Part shown: piece after piece, positions 47,891 through 59,400 of the stretch
How positions within the stretch are numbered: the first letter of the stretch is position 1
How the letters are laid out: each line of letters opens with the position of its first letter
Source: Davidsoniella eucalypti
Taxonomy: Eukaryota > Ascomycota > Sordariomycetes > Microascales > Ceratocystidaceae
Assembly: GCA_004009845.1 (NCBI GenBank)
Contig: RMBW01000042.1
Span: 62,001 to 126,000 of the forward strand
DNA: 64,000 nt
Direction of reading: 5' to 3'
The notes under the pieces: generated by a model
What the model saw: only the letters and a program-made list of their open reading frames with translations
Database searches by the model: none
What the model was told of the DNA's origin: nothing
Translations under genes and position numbers: made by a program

Positions 47891-49252
47891 ATGGAGGCTA
47901 CTAAAAACTCTACGGCGGCGCTCTCGCCCTCTGCCGTCACGGGAAAAATTCAGAAGAAGGACTCCAAGACACCAGCCCTCAAGTATCCCTTCTGGTTCGG
48001 CGGAAGTGCAAGCAGCATGGCTGCCTGCGTAACCCACCCACTAGATCTCGGTAAGTCCTCCCATCTATATCTTAATATACATAAGTCCATATATGTCGTC
48101 AACTGCCGAAGCTGAGCCTCATATCATGGCCCGCCACATCGACCGCTTATACGATTCCAGAATGCTAACACCTCAATAGTAAAGGTGTGTGATTCCCCCC
48201 ATAAGCAGTATTAGTCGGGGACGGCACAGGTTCTCCAACTTGTGACGGTGCTGCATGTGCCATTGCAGAGCCTCATGTTTGCAGAAATGCCTCCCTTTTG
48301 TCCATTCTTTGTCCTACATGAATTCACATGTCAGAACTATACACTTGTGACGACGTACATGTGAGCGGTTACAAATACTAACAAAACTCCTTATCAGGTC
48401 CGTCTCCAGACCCGCGCTGTCGATGGGCCTAAGACCATGACGAGCACCTTCGTGCATATCGTCAAGCACAATGGACCTCTTGGTGTCTACAGCGGTCTAT
48501 CTGCCTCATTACTACGCCAGATGACATACTCTACCATACGCTTCGGCGTATACGAAGAGCTCAAGACGCGCTACACCACTGCCGATGGCAAGCCACCGTC
48601 ATTCGGCATGTTGATCGCACTGTCCTCTTTTGCCGGTTTCTGCGGTGGTATATCCGGCAACGTCGCCGACGTGCTCAACGTACGCATGCAGCACGACACT
48701 GCGCTACCGCCAGACCAGCGTCGTAACTACAAACACGCCATCGATGGCATGGTGCGCATGACGCGCGAGGAGGGTATCAAGTCGTGGTTCCGTGGTGTCT
48801 GGCCCAACAGCGTTCGCGCTATCTTCATGACGTCATCGCAGCTGGCTTCGTATGACATCTTCAAGCGCTTGCTTATCTCGTACACCCCGCTAAGCGATAA
48901 CTTGACCACTCATTTCTCGGCTTCGTTCTTGGCTGGCATTGTCGCCGCTACTGTCACGAGCCCCATCGACGTCATCAAGACCCGTATCATGTCTTCGACT
49001 ACTGACCATAACTTGGCCCATCTCTTCCGCGATCTCTACCGGACTGACGGTCTACGGTGGATGTTCAAAGGCTGGACGCCGTCGTTCCTACGTCTTGGAC
49101 CGTAAGTTGCTACTCATACACCACCACCCCTTTATATCAGTTCTTGTATCGCTCTAACATCAGTCTTGTATAGTCAAACAATATGCACTTTCCTATTTCT
49201 AGAAGGTCACAGATCCGTCTACCGCAAGGTCCTGGGTCAGCCTGAGAAGTAA
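47891..49252 (+). CDS. dic1: Mitochondrial dicarboxylate carrier (SLC25)
   Basis: Join 47891..48050, 48180..48184, 48398..49101, 49174..49252, 315 aa. It exchanges malate or succinate for phosphate across the inner mitochondrial membrane. Three Solcar repeats with PxD-type signatures are visible: HPLDLVKVRLQTR, ADVLNVRMQHD (degenerate, usual for DIC) and SPIDVIKTRIMSS; the C-terminus has GPQTICTFLFLEG. The notable feature is exon 2: only five bases (TAAAG, 48180-48184) between a 129 bp and a 213 bp intron. They complete Val and encode Lys inside the first signature; skipping them would lose the frame and the conserved Lys. Final exon TAA at 49250-49252. It is convergent with RPB3, 611 bp apart. 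Confidence 0.93.
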
Positions 49253-49863
49253 GCATCGTCTTTAGTCTTCTCATACAACCACTGCTGTTATGCCTCGTTC
49301 CCTTGCCTGTACTCTTTATATCCAGATCCGTGGGTTTCGGTCAAGTTTCAGTAGCACTTGACAACCTCTGGTCACTAGACATATGCTTCATTCGGTTTGG
49401 CGTTCCTTTTTCTGTTATATATCTTTACTATAGTTGTATTTGTATAAAATAGTAACAACCATCGACCATATAAAAGTAGTCAATCATAATGTATTTTCGG
49501 TAACCTGCGTTCGTTGTGTCTCACCCAACCAACGATAGAAATGATAAATAATCCCCAATATGTGGACGAGCAAAATCTCATCATACTCTCTTCATTCAAA
49601 TCAAAGATCCTAATCCCATGTACCTAACACAATGTTGATATGAAACTAGCGTACTTATTTGGTCATTGGAAAGTAGACAGAACAGCAAGATATCAAACGT
49701 CATATCAATATAAGCTCCTTGAACGCCGGAATTCCATAATTTAAAAAAGGTCCCCTTCCAAAACAAAAACACAAAGCTAGAGAGACACAAAACAAGGGCT
49801 GCAAAAGGTATTCATCACAAACACCAATTCTTCTACATGATCCAGTGTAATAGTAGCTGTCTA

Positions 49864-51029
49864 CTAGTTCCAGCCAGAGTTACCAGATTGACCATAAGGC
49901 GTAGCAGATACGTAAGGAGTGGTAGCGGAGTTACCCCAGACGCTTTGGTTACCACCACCACCTCCTCCATATGGTGTGGTATAACCCTGGTCTTGCCAAG
50001 GGTTGGAATTCTCCATGTTGAGATCCGGACTACGGGGTCCAGTTTCATAGCCGCCGGCCATGTCGTCATCGTCCTTGCCGCTCAACGCGGACAGTAGCTC
50101 AGCAAGCTTGTTCTGAAGGACCTTGATTCCGCCCTGAATGACATCGTTGGGCTCGAGGGTACCGACACCTTCAACTTCAAAGTAGAACTTCTCCGGGACG
50201 GCATCGTAGTCGAAAGGCTCATCGGGGTTCGGGGGCTCTTCCCAATCACAGTATTTGCTCTTGGGCCTATGAACCAATATATTAGTACCTTCATCTTGCT
50301 AATTTCCAAGATGGAGCATTGTATTGAGTTCTTACCATTCCTTTTCTGGGTCCTGTTCGTACCAAAAGTCCTGGTGGTGTAGCTTGTTGTGAGGATCGTA
50401 CTGGAAACCGACTGCACAGACGGGCATCCACTTGGCGTGTTCCTTGGCGATACCCTTCTTAGCAATACAGTTGAGCTTCAGTTCCTGACCCTGACGAAGC
50501 TTGCAGAGCAAGACACCATGACCATCGGGGTCGCGAATGACGGGGTTTCCGAGCACTTGGCTACGGCGCTGGCTATCAATGATCAAATCACGGGAGTATA
50601 CTTTAAGAATATCATCAGAAGTGCACTTGGCATGAAGTGTCAACTTAACAGAGCAGAGCTCGCAATACTGGTCGCAGTCACAGTCACGCGAGTAGTTTAG
50701 CTCCTCGACGTCCTTGCAGATAAGAGGAACCATTCCGAGACGGTGTGCGAGTAGTTCGTCGGCCAGAACGGAGCTGTTGGCTTCAATTTCGACAATATCG
50801 ATGGCTAGGGTTGGGATTTCAGCGTGAATGACTCGGCGGATCGAATTGGCCAAAGATATTTGGCATTGCGACATGGTGAAGTCGACGTGGATGTCATCAG
50901 CCTATAGTTTGAAGCATTACTTGTTAGAATCGGCAGTGATGGACATGATGTTATGCTAGAAGCACATACAGAACTGATCTTGACAGATGGACCAGCGGCC
51001 TCGCCGTCTATCATAAGGTCATAGTCCAT
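49864..51029 (-). CDS. rpb3: RNA polymerase II subunit RPB3
   Basis: complement(join(49864..50266, 50336..50901, 50970..51029)), 342 aa. RPB3 pairs with RPB11 to form the alpha-like platform of Pol II. Start ATG 51029 gives MDYDLMIDGEAAGPSVKISS. Exon 2 continues ADDIHVDFTMSQCQISLANS with the conserved alpha-motif SLANSIRRVIHAEIPTLAI. A zinc-binding Cys cluster follows (CDCDQYCELC), the insertion domain, then the second half of the dimerisation domain (FYFEVEGVGTLEPNDVIQGG). The C-terminal tail is Gly/Tyr/Asn-rich low complexity (GGGGGGNQSVWG), as in many filamentous fungi. Introns have GTATGT and GTAAGA donors. It is upstream-divergent to SOF1, 1.5 kb away. Confidence 0.96.
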
Positions 51030-52529
51030 GATAGTTTATAGTTGACGAACGGTCAAGCGTTGTCGCACGGAGTCGGTAGAGTCGAGTGATGTAGATCGTG
51101 TGAGGTTGATTGTTCTGTAATGATAAAAAGGATTTGCCTAGAAGGCTACAGCATATACGCAAAGCAAAAATAAATGCAAGCGCAGTGCTAATTGCAATAT
51201 CTGGTGAGCAATTGGATGCACTTTTGAAATGTTGAAGTCTTTAGGTTTTCATAAAGCTCCCCAAACGGATGACAAGGAGCATTCAACTCATCTAGCTTTA
51301 GTTCGCGAGGCTGGCTGAATAAACATGCCTAGAACACAACTGACTACTTAAATCAGGCTGTCCAATGCTGTGCTGGGGTTGAAATAGCTTGGGTCCACTT
51401 TTATTTTCAGAGTTGCTTATCGATAGCGCAGGTATCATTCTGCCGGCGGTAAACTATTTTTTATTTTGGGCCTTACTTTGAGCAGGTTCATACCATCGCG
51501 AAAATCTAAGTTCCTAGCGCCAGATCAATCACAAGATGGCTGCACCCTCGCTTCGCGGCAGTAATAGCCTAAGGGAAAACTCAGGCCAAACCTGGGAAAG
51601 GGAAAGGCAAAGAAAGGAAGACCCAAATGCTCAGAAATGATTCAAAATGCAGCTAGAAACTGTGGTATGTAGAAATTGAAAGTAAGGTAAACATGCTTAC
51701 TATAACTAGTCAATGTTTGTTAATACATATTGCTAGTAGTGTTATCCAGACAATGCACTCATCATTTTCTTAATATGTCCCCAAGTCCAATTTAACTCTA
51801 AATTTAAGAAGTTCTAGAAGGTAAGAGGCCTGAAGATATAGAGTTTAGATAGCAATTGTAGTAGTAGTGTAGTCTACCAATATAGGAGGGATATAATGAT
51901 CTTGCGTCTTTACCAAAAATCACTTTTTTCAATTCATTTATCTTATAACTAGAGCTATGAAGATGTATAAAAATTATAGCATCAATGTCCAGTCGAGAAG
52001 CTTGAAGGAAGCTCAAAAAGTCCGAGAAATCTCTTAAATGGCACTGGAATTCTACTACTGCTGTTATCAAATTACATTTCCTCCAAGATGGTTAGATATA
52101 AGAGAGAGGTGGTTTAATAACTTATAGATTTATACAACTAAGTCATACCAAATCATGATATTGAAGACATCAAGATGTGAAATAGAAAACCCATAACTGC
52201 TGGTATTGTCAAATTTGGCCTTCGTTTTTAGAACGATAAGAATTCTAGGGACTATATAGTACTGGGGTATACACTATAAGAGAAAACTATTCTACACCGC
52301 CTTTCGTATTTGGCACACCGCTTCCAGAAAAAAAATTTAAACCCAAACAACGCCACGCCACCGAAGATTGCATCAAGAAATACAGAAACGACGTTACACT
52401 ACTAAACTATAAAAAAATTCACGTAATAGACCTGCGCAGAAAGAAGACCTAGTAGAGGACCTAGAAAGCGCATTCTCCTAGGCACAGGCTTTGTTTATCC
52501 TGTAATACTTACATTCATTTATTCACATC
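51030..52529. other. Intergenic, AT-rich core
   Basis: Divergent promoter region of RPB3 and SOF1. The part 51.65-52.3 kb is very AT-rich, with an open frame at 51804-52070 (-) of no recognised family. It could be old transposon debris, but I cannot show it. Confidence 0.45.
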
Positions 52530-54231
52530 ATGAAGATCAAGACTCTTTCCCGCGGCGGCTACAAGCCCGGAGCTTCGGAGACCAAAGTCTCTCGCAATCT
52601 CGACCCTTCGATCCATCCATTTGCCAAGTCCGTCAACACCATGTACCTCATCATGAACGCCATTGCGCTTACTAACATCGATTTACATTAGAGCGAGAGA
52701 ATATACCCGTACTCTCAATGCCGTCAAGCTCGAAAGAATGTGCGTGGCGATACCTATTGCGAAGATATATACGAGATGGTGCTAACAAAATATCTAGGTT
52801 CGCTGCTCCCTTCTTGGGCCAGCTTGGCGAAGGTCACGTTGAAGGCGTCTTTTCCATGAAGATGGATCCCAACTCTCTAGATCGCTGTGCCAGTGGCTCT
52901 GGTGATGGTGTCATCAAGGTCTGGGATATCACCAGCCGGTCTCATGTCTGGAATGCCCCGGCGCACGACCACATCGTCAAGGGTCTTACCTGGACTGCCG
53001 ACCAAAAGCTTCTAAGTTGCAGTGCTGACAAGTCTGTTAAACTTTGGGATCCTTACAACACTCCCTCTGAGGCATCTCCTATATCTACTTGGCGTAAGTA
53101 GCTCCAACCCAGTCTTTATACCCGATTAAAATGCTAACTTGATTATAGTGGGAACCAACGCCTTCACTAGTATCTCCCACCATCGCAGCAAGAACGCTTT
53201 CGTTGCTGCGTCTAGCGTTGTCTCTATTGTACGTCATTATAAGCTGGTGTATGCTATACACCATTCAAGTATCTTCCAACTAACATATACATCATCTAGT
53301 ACGACCTTAACCGTCACTCTGCTGCTCCCGAAGTCCTCAAATGGCCCAACCGCGAAGATACAATCACCGCCGTCGAGTTCAACCCTACTGAAACCAGTGT
53401 CCTTGCTGCCTGTGGTACTGACCGCTCCGTCATGATGGGTGATTTGAGAACAGGTCAACTATCACGCAAGTTCATCCTCAAGTTTGCCTCGAACTCTGTT
53501 TCTTGGAACCCCATGGAGTCCTACAACATGGCCGTTGCCTCAGAAGACCACAACATCTACATTTTCGATACCCGTATGTGGGATCGTGCCCTCAACATCC
53601 TCCAAGACCATGTTGCTGCCGTCATGGATGTGTCGTTCAGTCCCACTGGACAGGAACTGGTATCAGCTAGTTGGGATGTAAGTAGCCCGAAAAAATCGCA
53701 TGCCTCTCGTACTACTATGACAGTTACTAACACCAATTCAGCGTACTATTCGTGTATGGAACCGCGATAAGGGCCACAGCAGAGATGTTTACCACACCAA
53801 GCGCATGCAGCGTGTTCTTTCTGCCGAATGGACTGCTGACTCCAAGTTCCTTCTTTCCGGCTCTGACGATGGAAACATCCGTGTATGGAGGGCCAACGCC
53901 TCCAAGCGTGAGGGAATGACCAACACTCGCCAGAGACAGGCTCTAGGTAAGTCATATTACGTCCGAGGAACCTTGACGTGCCAGTTACTAACCACTATAC
54001 TTTACAGAATACAACCAGAGCTTGATCGAGAAGTACGGCCACATGCCAGAAATTCGCCGCATCCAGAGACACAGACACGTGCCACACGTGATCAAGAAGG
54101 CTTCCAAGATCAAGCGCGAAGAACTAGACGCCATCAAGAGACGGGAGGAAAACGAGCGCAAGCACAGCAAGAAGCAGTTCACCAAACGCCAGAGCGAGCG
54201 CGAGAAGATGATTCTAGCCAAGGTGGAGTAA
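52530..54231 (+). CDS. sof1: SOF1/DCAF13 WD-repeat ribosome biogenesis factor
   Basis: Seven exons: 52530..52627, 52692..52739, 52798..53093, 53149..53228, 53300..53677, 53742..53946, 54008..54231; 442 aa, all phases closing. SOF1 is part of the small-subunit processome (U3 snoRNP) needed for 18S rRNA maturation in the nucleolus. The N-terminus has SRNLDPSIHPFAKAREYTR, then WD40 repeats (DGVIKVWDI, DKSVKLWDP, DHNIYIFDTR, DRTIRVWNR, DGNIRVWRA). The Sof1-type C-terminal domain follows: basic and helical, with EYNQSLIEKYGHMPEIRRI and KQFTKRQ, ending AKVE. Exon 2 is only 48 bp, and the first two donors (GTCCGT, GTGCGT) are weak, so retention of these introns is conceivable. The downstream gene is an SDR on the same strand. 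Confidence 0.95.
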
Positions 54232-55274
54232 AACATCAGTGCAAAGTCGATATCGAGCCGCTTCCATGTGGTGTAATCAAGGCCTTGAGGTCTATTTTTT
54301 GTTGGTATGCGCACATCTAAACTGCTTGTTTCTTTCTTTTTTGTTCTTGGGCTTGCATATGGGCTTCTCTTCACCTTTTTTTGTACGAGTATTGGCGTTG
54401 ATGGGCATTTTTATATTTTTTTCTATTCGGCCTAGCGGGTGTGCTACATATTTATCGCGCCTTTTAATGGTGTTTTTGATCTACCTTTGCCGCTGATCCG
54501 ATTTGCGTGTGTTTATAGAGTACTTTTTTATTGTATATACAACTGACTTACCAACATTACATAAGCTGCCGCCGTCATTACTTAGTCGACGGCACAACTG
54601 CCAAGCCAAAAGCAAACACAATTTTATCTGATTTCGATGATTCTCACACAAGTTCGTGACCACGTTGTAAGACTGGCCAGGTAGTGCTACAGACTAACAG
54701 GGGCCTTGTTCTCTTTTTTTTTTCTTTTTTTTTTTTTACAGACTAGCTCGGTTCCTAGAAGTGCTTCACTCTGATGTTTCAAGGAGCTCTAAAGAGGCTT
54801 TAGAACAGCGCGTAGGACACTACAAAACAGTAAAACCGAGCCAGAAAGGAGCGGTGCAGCGACCCAATGTAACCTACTGGAATATATGTACTAAGCGTAG
54901 CTTTGACATCTGAATCGTCTGTTTATTTTTTGACAAATAAAATAGAAACTAGCTCTTCCTTTGTATTCTTCTCTGTCCTTAACCTTTGTCTCCTTCATCG
55001 CGATCTTGCTTTGTTTGTCTTCTATTTTCCCGTTCTTAATAATACAGCGAGCATCTTTAGCGCCGGACGTCTTATTCGCTACCTTTTGTTTACCCTTTTT
55101 TGTGCTCCACTCCATCGGCTGTCAAATCAGCGCTTCGGCCAATTCTTCACTTCACATATTTGCTCCAGCAGCGAATCTCCAGCTAGAGCTTCTTGTTTAC
55201 AGAAAACTAGCTTATATCGCAGGCCTCACAGGCTTTATATACAGCAGAAACCCCGTCAGCTCACCGCTAACATC
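54232..55274. other. Intergenic between SOF1 and SDR
   Basis: SOF1 3' flank, a T-rich tract at about 54714-54740, and the SDR leader. The SDR frame happens to be open upstream to 54903, but the first ATG in it is 55275 and the upstream part is not protein-like. Confidence 0.5.
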
Positions 55275-56407
55275 ATGAGCGCCAAGCCGGCGTTCCGCGG
55301 CCAGGATCAGAATGATTCGTGGTTTGCGCCTGTGTCGCTCGACATGGTCGTCAAGGTTGCGAAAGTGACCATCGTGCACCCCTTCATCTGCTGGCTAGTG
55401 CCATTGTGTCTTCGCGCGCAGGCCATGTCGTACCAGAACTCGCGCATGCAGAGCGCTATTGCGTGGGCTACCTTCATCACGCTATGCTGGATGGCGGATG
55501 TGATCAACCGCCGCATCGCTTATGGCCTGCCACGCGAGGTCGATCTCAACGAGGAAGTCATCGTGATCACCGGTGGCGCCAGCGGCCTAGGTCTTTTGAT
55601 TGCCGAGGTATACGGTATGCGCGGTGCGACCGTTGCTGTCCTAGATGTCATTGAGCTGGAGTCTGGTGAAGCTAGAGGCGTCACTTACTACAAGTGCGAC
55701 GTAACCGACAAGGCCCGTCTGGCTGAAGTTGCCAAGGAAATTGAGCGCGATGTAAGTTTGCTATCTCTATTAAATGATGCCCTGTACCATACTAACACAT
55801 TTTCTAGCTTGGTCCTCCCACTGTTCTAATCAACAACGCTGGCGTCGTTATCGGCAAGAGACTGCTCGACCTTTCCATTCCCGAAATCGAAAACAGCGTT
55901 GGTGTGAATCTGCTTGCTCACTTCTACACCCTAAAGACTTTCCTGCCTTCGATTGTCAACTCCCCCCGCGGTGGCACTATCGTGACTCTCTCATCTGTCA
56001 TGGGCCAAGTCGGCGCTGTCCAACTCACCGACTACGCTGCTTGCAAGGCCGGTGTGTCTGCGATGCACCGTTCTCTCGAGGCCGAGCTACGTGTTTCCCA
56101 CCCAGAGGTACGCATGGTTCTCGTCGAGCCCGGTCAGCTGAGCACTCCCATGTTCATGGGCGTCAAGACCCCAAGCTCGTTCTTTGCGCCGATCGTCGAG
56201 CCTGTCGATGTTGCCAAGGAGATCATCGCGGCTATCGACTCTGGAAAGGCAGCGCACGTCGCTACTCCCCTCTACACTCGCTGGATCGGTTGGTTTAACG
56301 TTCTCCCGGCCGGTGTCCAGCGTATTGTCAGAGTTATAGTTGGTGTTGATACCGCCATGCAGACCTACCTGGGCCGGAACGCGGTGGCTCAGAAGAAAGT
56401 GTACTAA
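55275..56407 (+). CDS. Membrane-anchored short-chain dehydrogenase/reductase (SDR16C-like)
   Basis: Join 55275..55751, 55808..56407 (56 bp phase-0 intron, GTAAGT...TCTAG), 358 aa. It has a Rossmann-fold NAD(P)-dependent oxidoreductase with a classical SDR active site: cofactor loop TGGASGLG (99-106), NNAG (168-171), Ser222, and Y235-AAC-K239. Two hydrophobic segments at about 27-48 and 61-76 precede the catalytic domain. This is the layout of ER/lipid-droplet SDR16C relatives that act on retinoids, steroids or other lipids. After residue 270 come WIGWFNVLPAGVQRIV and a basic tail. The true substrate cannot be read from sequence. The Asp after the second beta strand (VLDV) suggests a preference for NAD(H); that is inference. 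Confidence 0.92.
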
Positions 56408-59400
56408 GTTTAGCTTTGTTGTATTGATGCCTTGATTGGTCCGTTTGTGACGCCTAATAGCGGCCGGCTTCCGCTATATCAGCTGTCTTGATATTAGCAG
56501 CTCTGTATACCATAAAGTAGTAGTTGATGTATTCATGTCACATAGAACACCATATAATTCGTATTCCAATCACCACCCTGTTTCTAGAATGTCTATAGAA
56601 GTTATTGTTTCCGTGAAGCGTAATATTGAGGCTTGCAAGACAAGTCAATTCGGAGTAAGCGTAGTTTCAAAACACTTTGGTTTGTAAAGTGCATGACAGA
56701 GAGAAAAACACAGTTGGGAAACCACAAGAATATAAATAGAAACATTCGTGGTGGTTTCGACAGGAATTCTTGCTGTGCCTGTCACATGCTGTGGAACTCT
56801 AGAATTCATAGAACAAAGATACCATGAGTCGCTTAGGGTTTGTTGTTAAGAATAGGTCCCGGCGTGGACCGAAAATTAGTGTGTTGGATGGCTTTTTGGC
56901 GGCAACTTTCGAATTCCAAACAAAACAATCCATGATAAATACTTTTGAGTGATTCTTTATTGGGAAACACCATCAGAGGATAAATATATGTAACTTATAG
57001 TTGGATCTAGTTTGTAAAGCATATCAGGTTTCAATACTTGTCACTTGACTTAAAGCAACAAAACTATCGAAGAACAAACATTTAGCCGACATCGTCACAT
57101 AAGTGATCCAGAGGCCGCAATCAATGCCCGCAAAGTTGGAGATGCTAGACGGGAAGAAACACTCGACTGTGCTCCAAGAAGCTGTGTCTTCCATCTACAG
57201 ATACAGCATCAACCACAATGTGCCGCGAAAGAATCATGCGATCGGAATACCTTTTTTACAGAATGACATGACACTGTAATGAGTATGCAATATTACATAT
57301 ATACACGCATGGAGAGCTAATTAAAACAATTCTACACCATCAAATGTTGTGCATATCTGCGGGCGTTGTCAAAATTGGCATATAATAATACAGGGCGCTC
57401 CATTATAGTGTTCAAAGATAGACTTTATATAATACTATAACTATGTATAACACCACGAACTCTAAGTAGGCTGCATAATTCTTCCGCCAAAGCTAAAAAA
57501 GCTAGTCTGCAAGCATTGTTTGTTTGTTGACATGAACTCACCTTCAGTCATGTAAAACTAAGTAAAGCAGCCACCAACAAACAACATTAGAAAATTAACA
57601 GCATTGTCCAGCAAATAGTTCGTACAGCAAAAAAGAATTACGCGGAAACCTGTAGTCATAATTAGTTAATCTACAGTACAGCATATGATATTTCCAAGTT
57701 GCTATACAGCAGATGCTACAAACACTAGATAACCCGTCAAGCATATCTACTGTGCGTACACATGCATTTATTAACATTGCCAAGAATGATAGTCTAGATT
57801 TTCACCAACTTACTAGGGTTCAACATTAATGATACGTTCGAATATGTGAGCTGATAATTTGTCCAAAGCAACGAGTTAGCCCGCTTTACTAGATAACATA
57901 TAATCATTGTATTCAACTCGCTAGGCTCTTTACTAGACCGAGAATTGGGGCGTGGGGATCTATTGTTGGTCTGCACAGCTCTATATTCTCCACCCATTCA
58001 AAACTTATAAGATAGCACATACCATCAGCTAATAGTATCAGTACATGAATGGTAGTAATCAAACGCCGGTTTGCGAGACGGCTAAGGAAGCGACAGCAAC
58101 GGCGGAAGCCTAATGAAGCGAGAAAAAGCACAGATCGAGTTGTATTCACACACAAGTCATCTTCATGTCAACCGCTTATACAAGAAACTCAAAAGTATCT
58201 GCCACGAAGCAACAAAGCCACAAAGTCACCACCCGAGGTATGATTTTCCATAAAGTCGTGTCTTGCTGAAACATGACCATGGGTTCCAGTCATCTGAATA
58301 GGTAGCTGTTGATACCTGAAGAGCCTACCAGCTAGTCATACGAGGACACATGAACCACTCAATGGACCGTGACTTGTAGCTTGCTAAACAAACATATAAG
58401 AAAAATGGTGTTAATTATTATATTGTTGAGGCGGAATAGCCTAAAGAGTAACGAACGCTCGGTCTAGTTCAGGCCATTCTTGGGTTCATGTACAGTAGGC
58501 CCTGCGGTTAGTGTAGAAATGGGCATACATGCATGTACAGATATCCAAACATGTCGTCATGGCAGAGATAGTACATTTCAGACATGTTTGTATGCAAGCC
58601 AAGAACCGAGAACAGCAGAGACCGGGCCGCACACGAAGACCTGCAAAGCTTGAGCAACGTGGAAGCTTTGTGTTAGTTGTATGAAATATACAATGTACAT
58701 GATTGATCCGTGTGTAGCAATCATGTACATAGAGCTGAAAGGTTCATTTTTTACAAAAAGGAATATGTGTACGTACAGAATTCACTTTATACTCTATTCA
58801 ATTATCCCTATGCATAATGGACCATCTCTAAATTCCGGGGAAATATGTTTGGTGGTGAACAATTCATGGGTGGGGGCTACTTAAAGTCAGAAGAGCCACT
58901 GACGATGTGGGGTTCAAGATAAGAGTTTGTTAGTGATATACGTTTAATTTACATACATGCAACTTCTGTATATAGCTGAAATTGCCTCAGAACTTATATA
59001 GTTACATTGTAGAGCCAGGTATCAAGTGTGAACAATAGTACCTAACAAATGCCCTTTCATATGTCACGCTAGATTGCCTACGGCACAAGACGGTTTCTAC
59101 GGCATAGATGTTTGTGAGTAATCTCCTTTGTATGTATAAAAGACTCCATCGTATTACTACGGGTCTGCCGCGTACTCATAGTTCATGATGGTTCGTGATA
59201 TAGCTGGATATATGGTAGACGTAAAGGGGTGAGCAGGCTTTGGGAGCTTTGGACAACTCCCAAGGCAGTGTCTTGCCCTATGATCCAACTTGAGCCGTGG
59301 CCGTGTCTTATATTTTGTTGAAATTAATCCGATTGGCGACGATCACCTCTTTAGACGGTCGACATCTAACATCTTTGAAATACAAGGTCAGTGCATTATT

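Noticed and set aside
51804..52070. Minus-strand frame in AT-rich spacer as a gene or transposon piece
   Set aside because: Composition explains the open frame, and no motif supports either view.
54903..55274. Upstream extension of the SDR frame
   Set aside because: It starts at a non-ATG codon, reads as composition-biased leader sequence, and the conserved SDR layout begins at ATG 55275.
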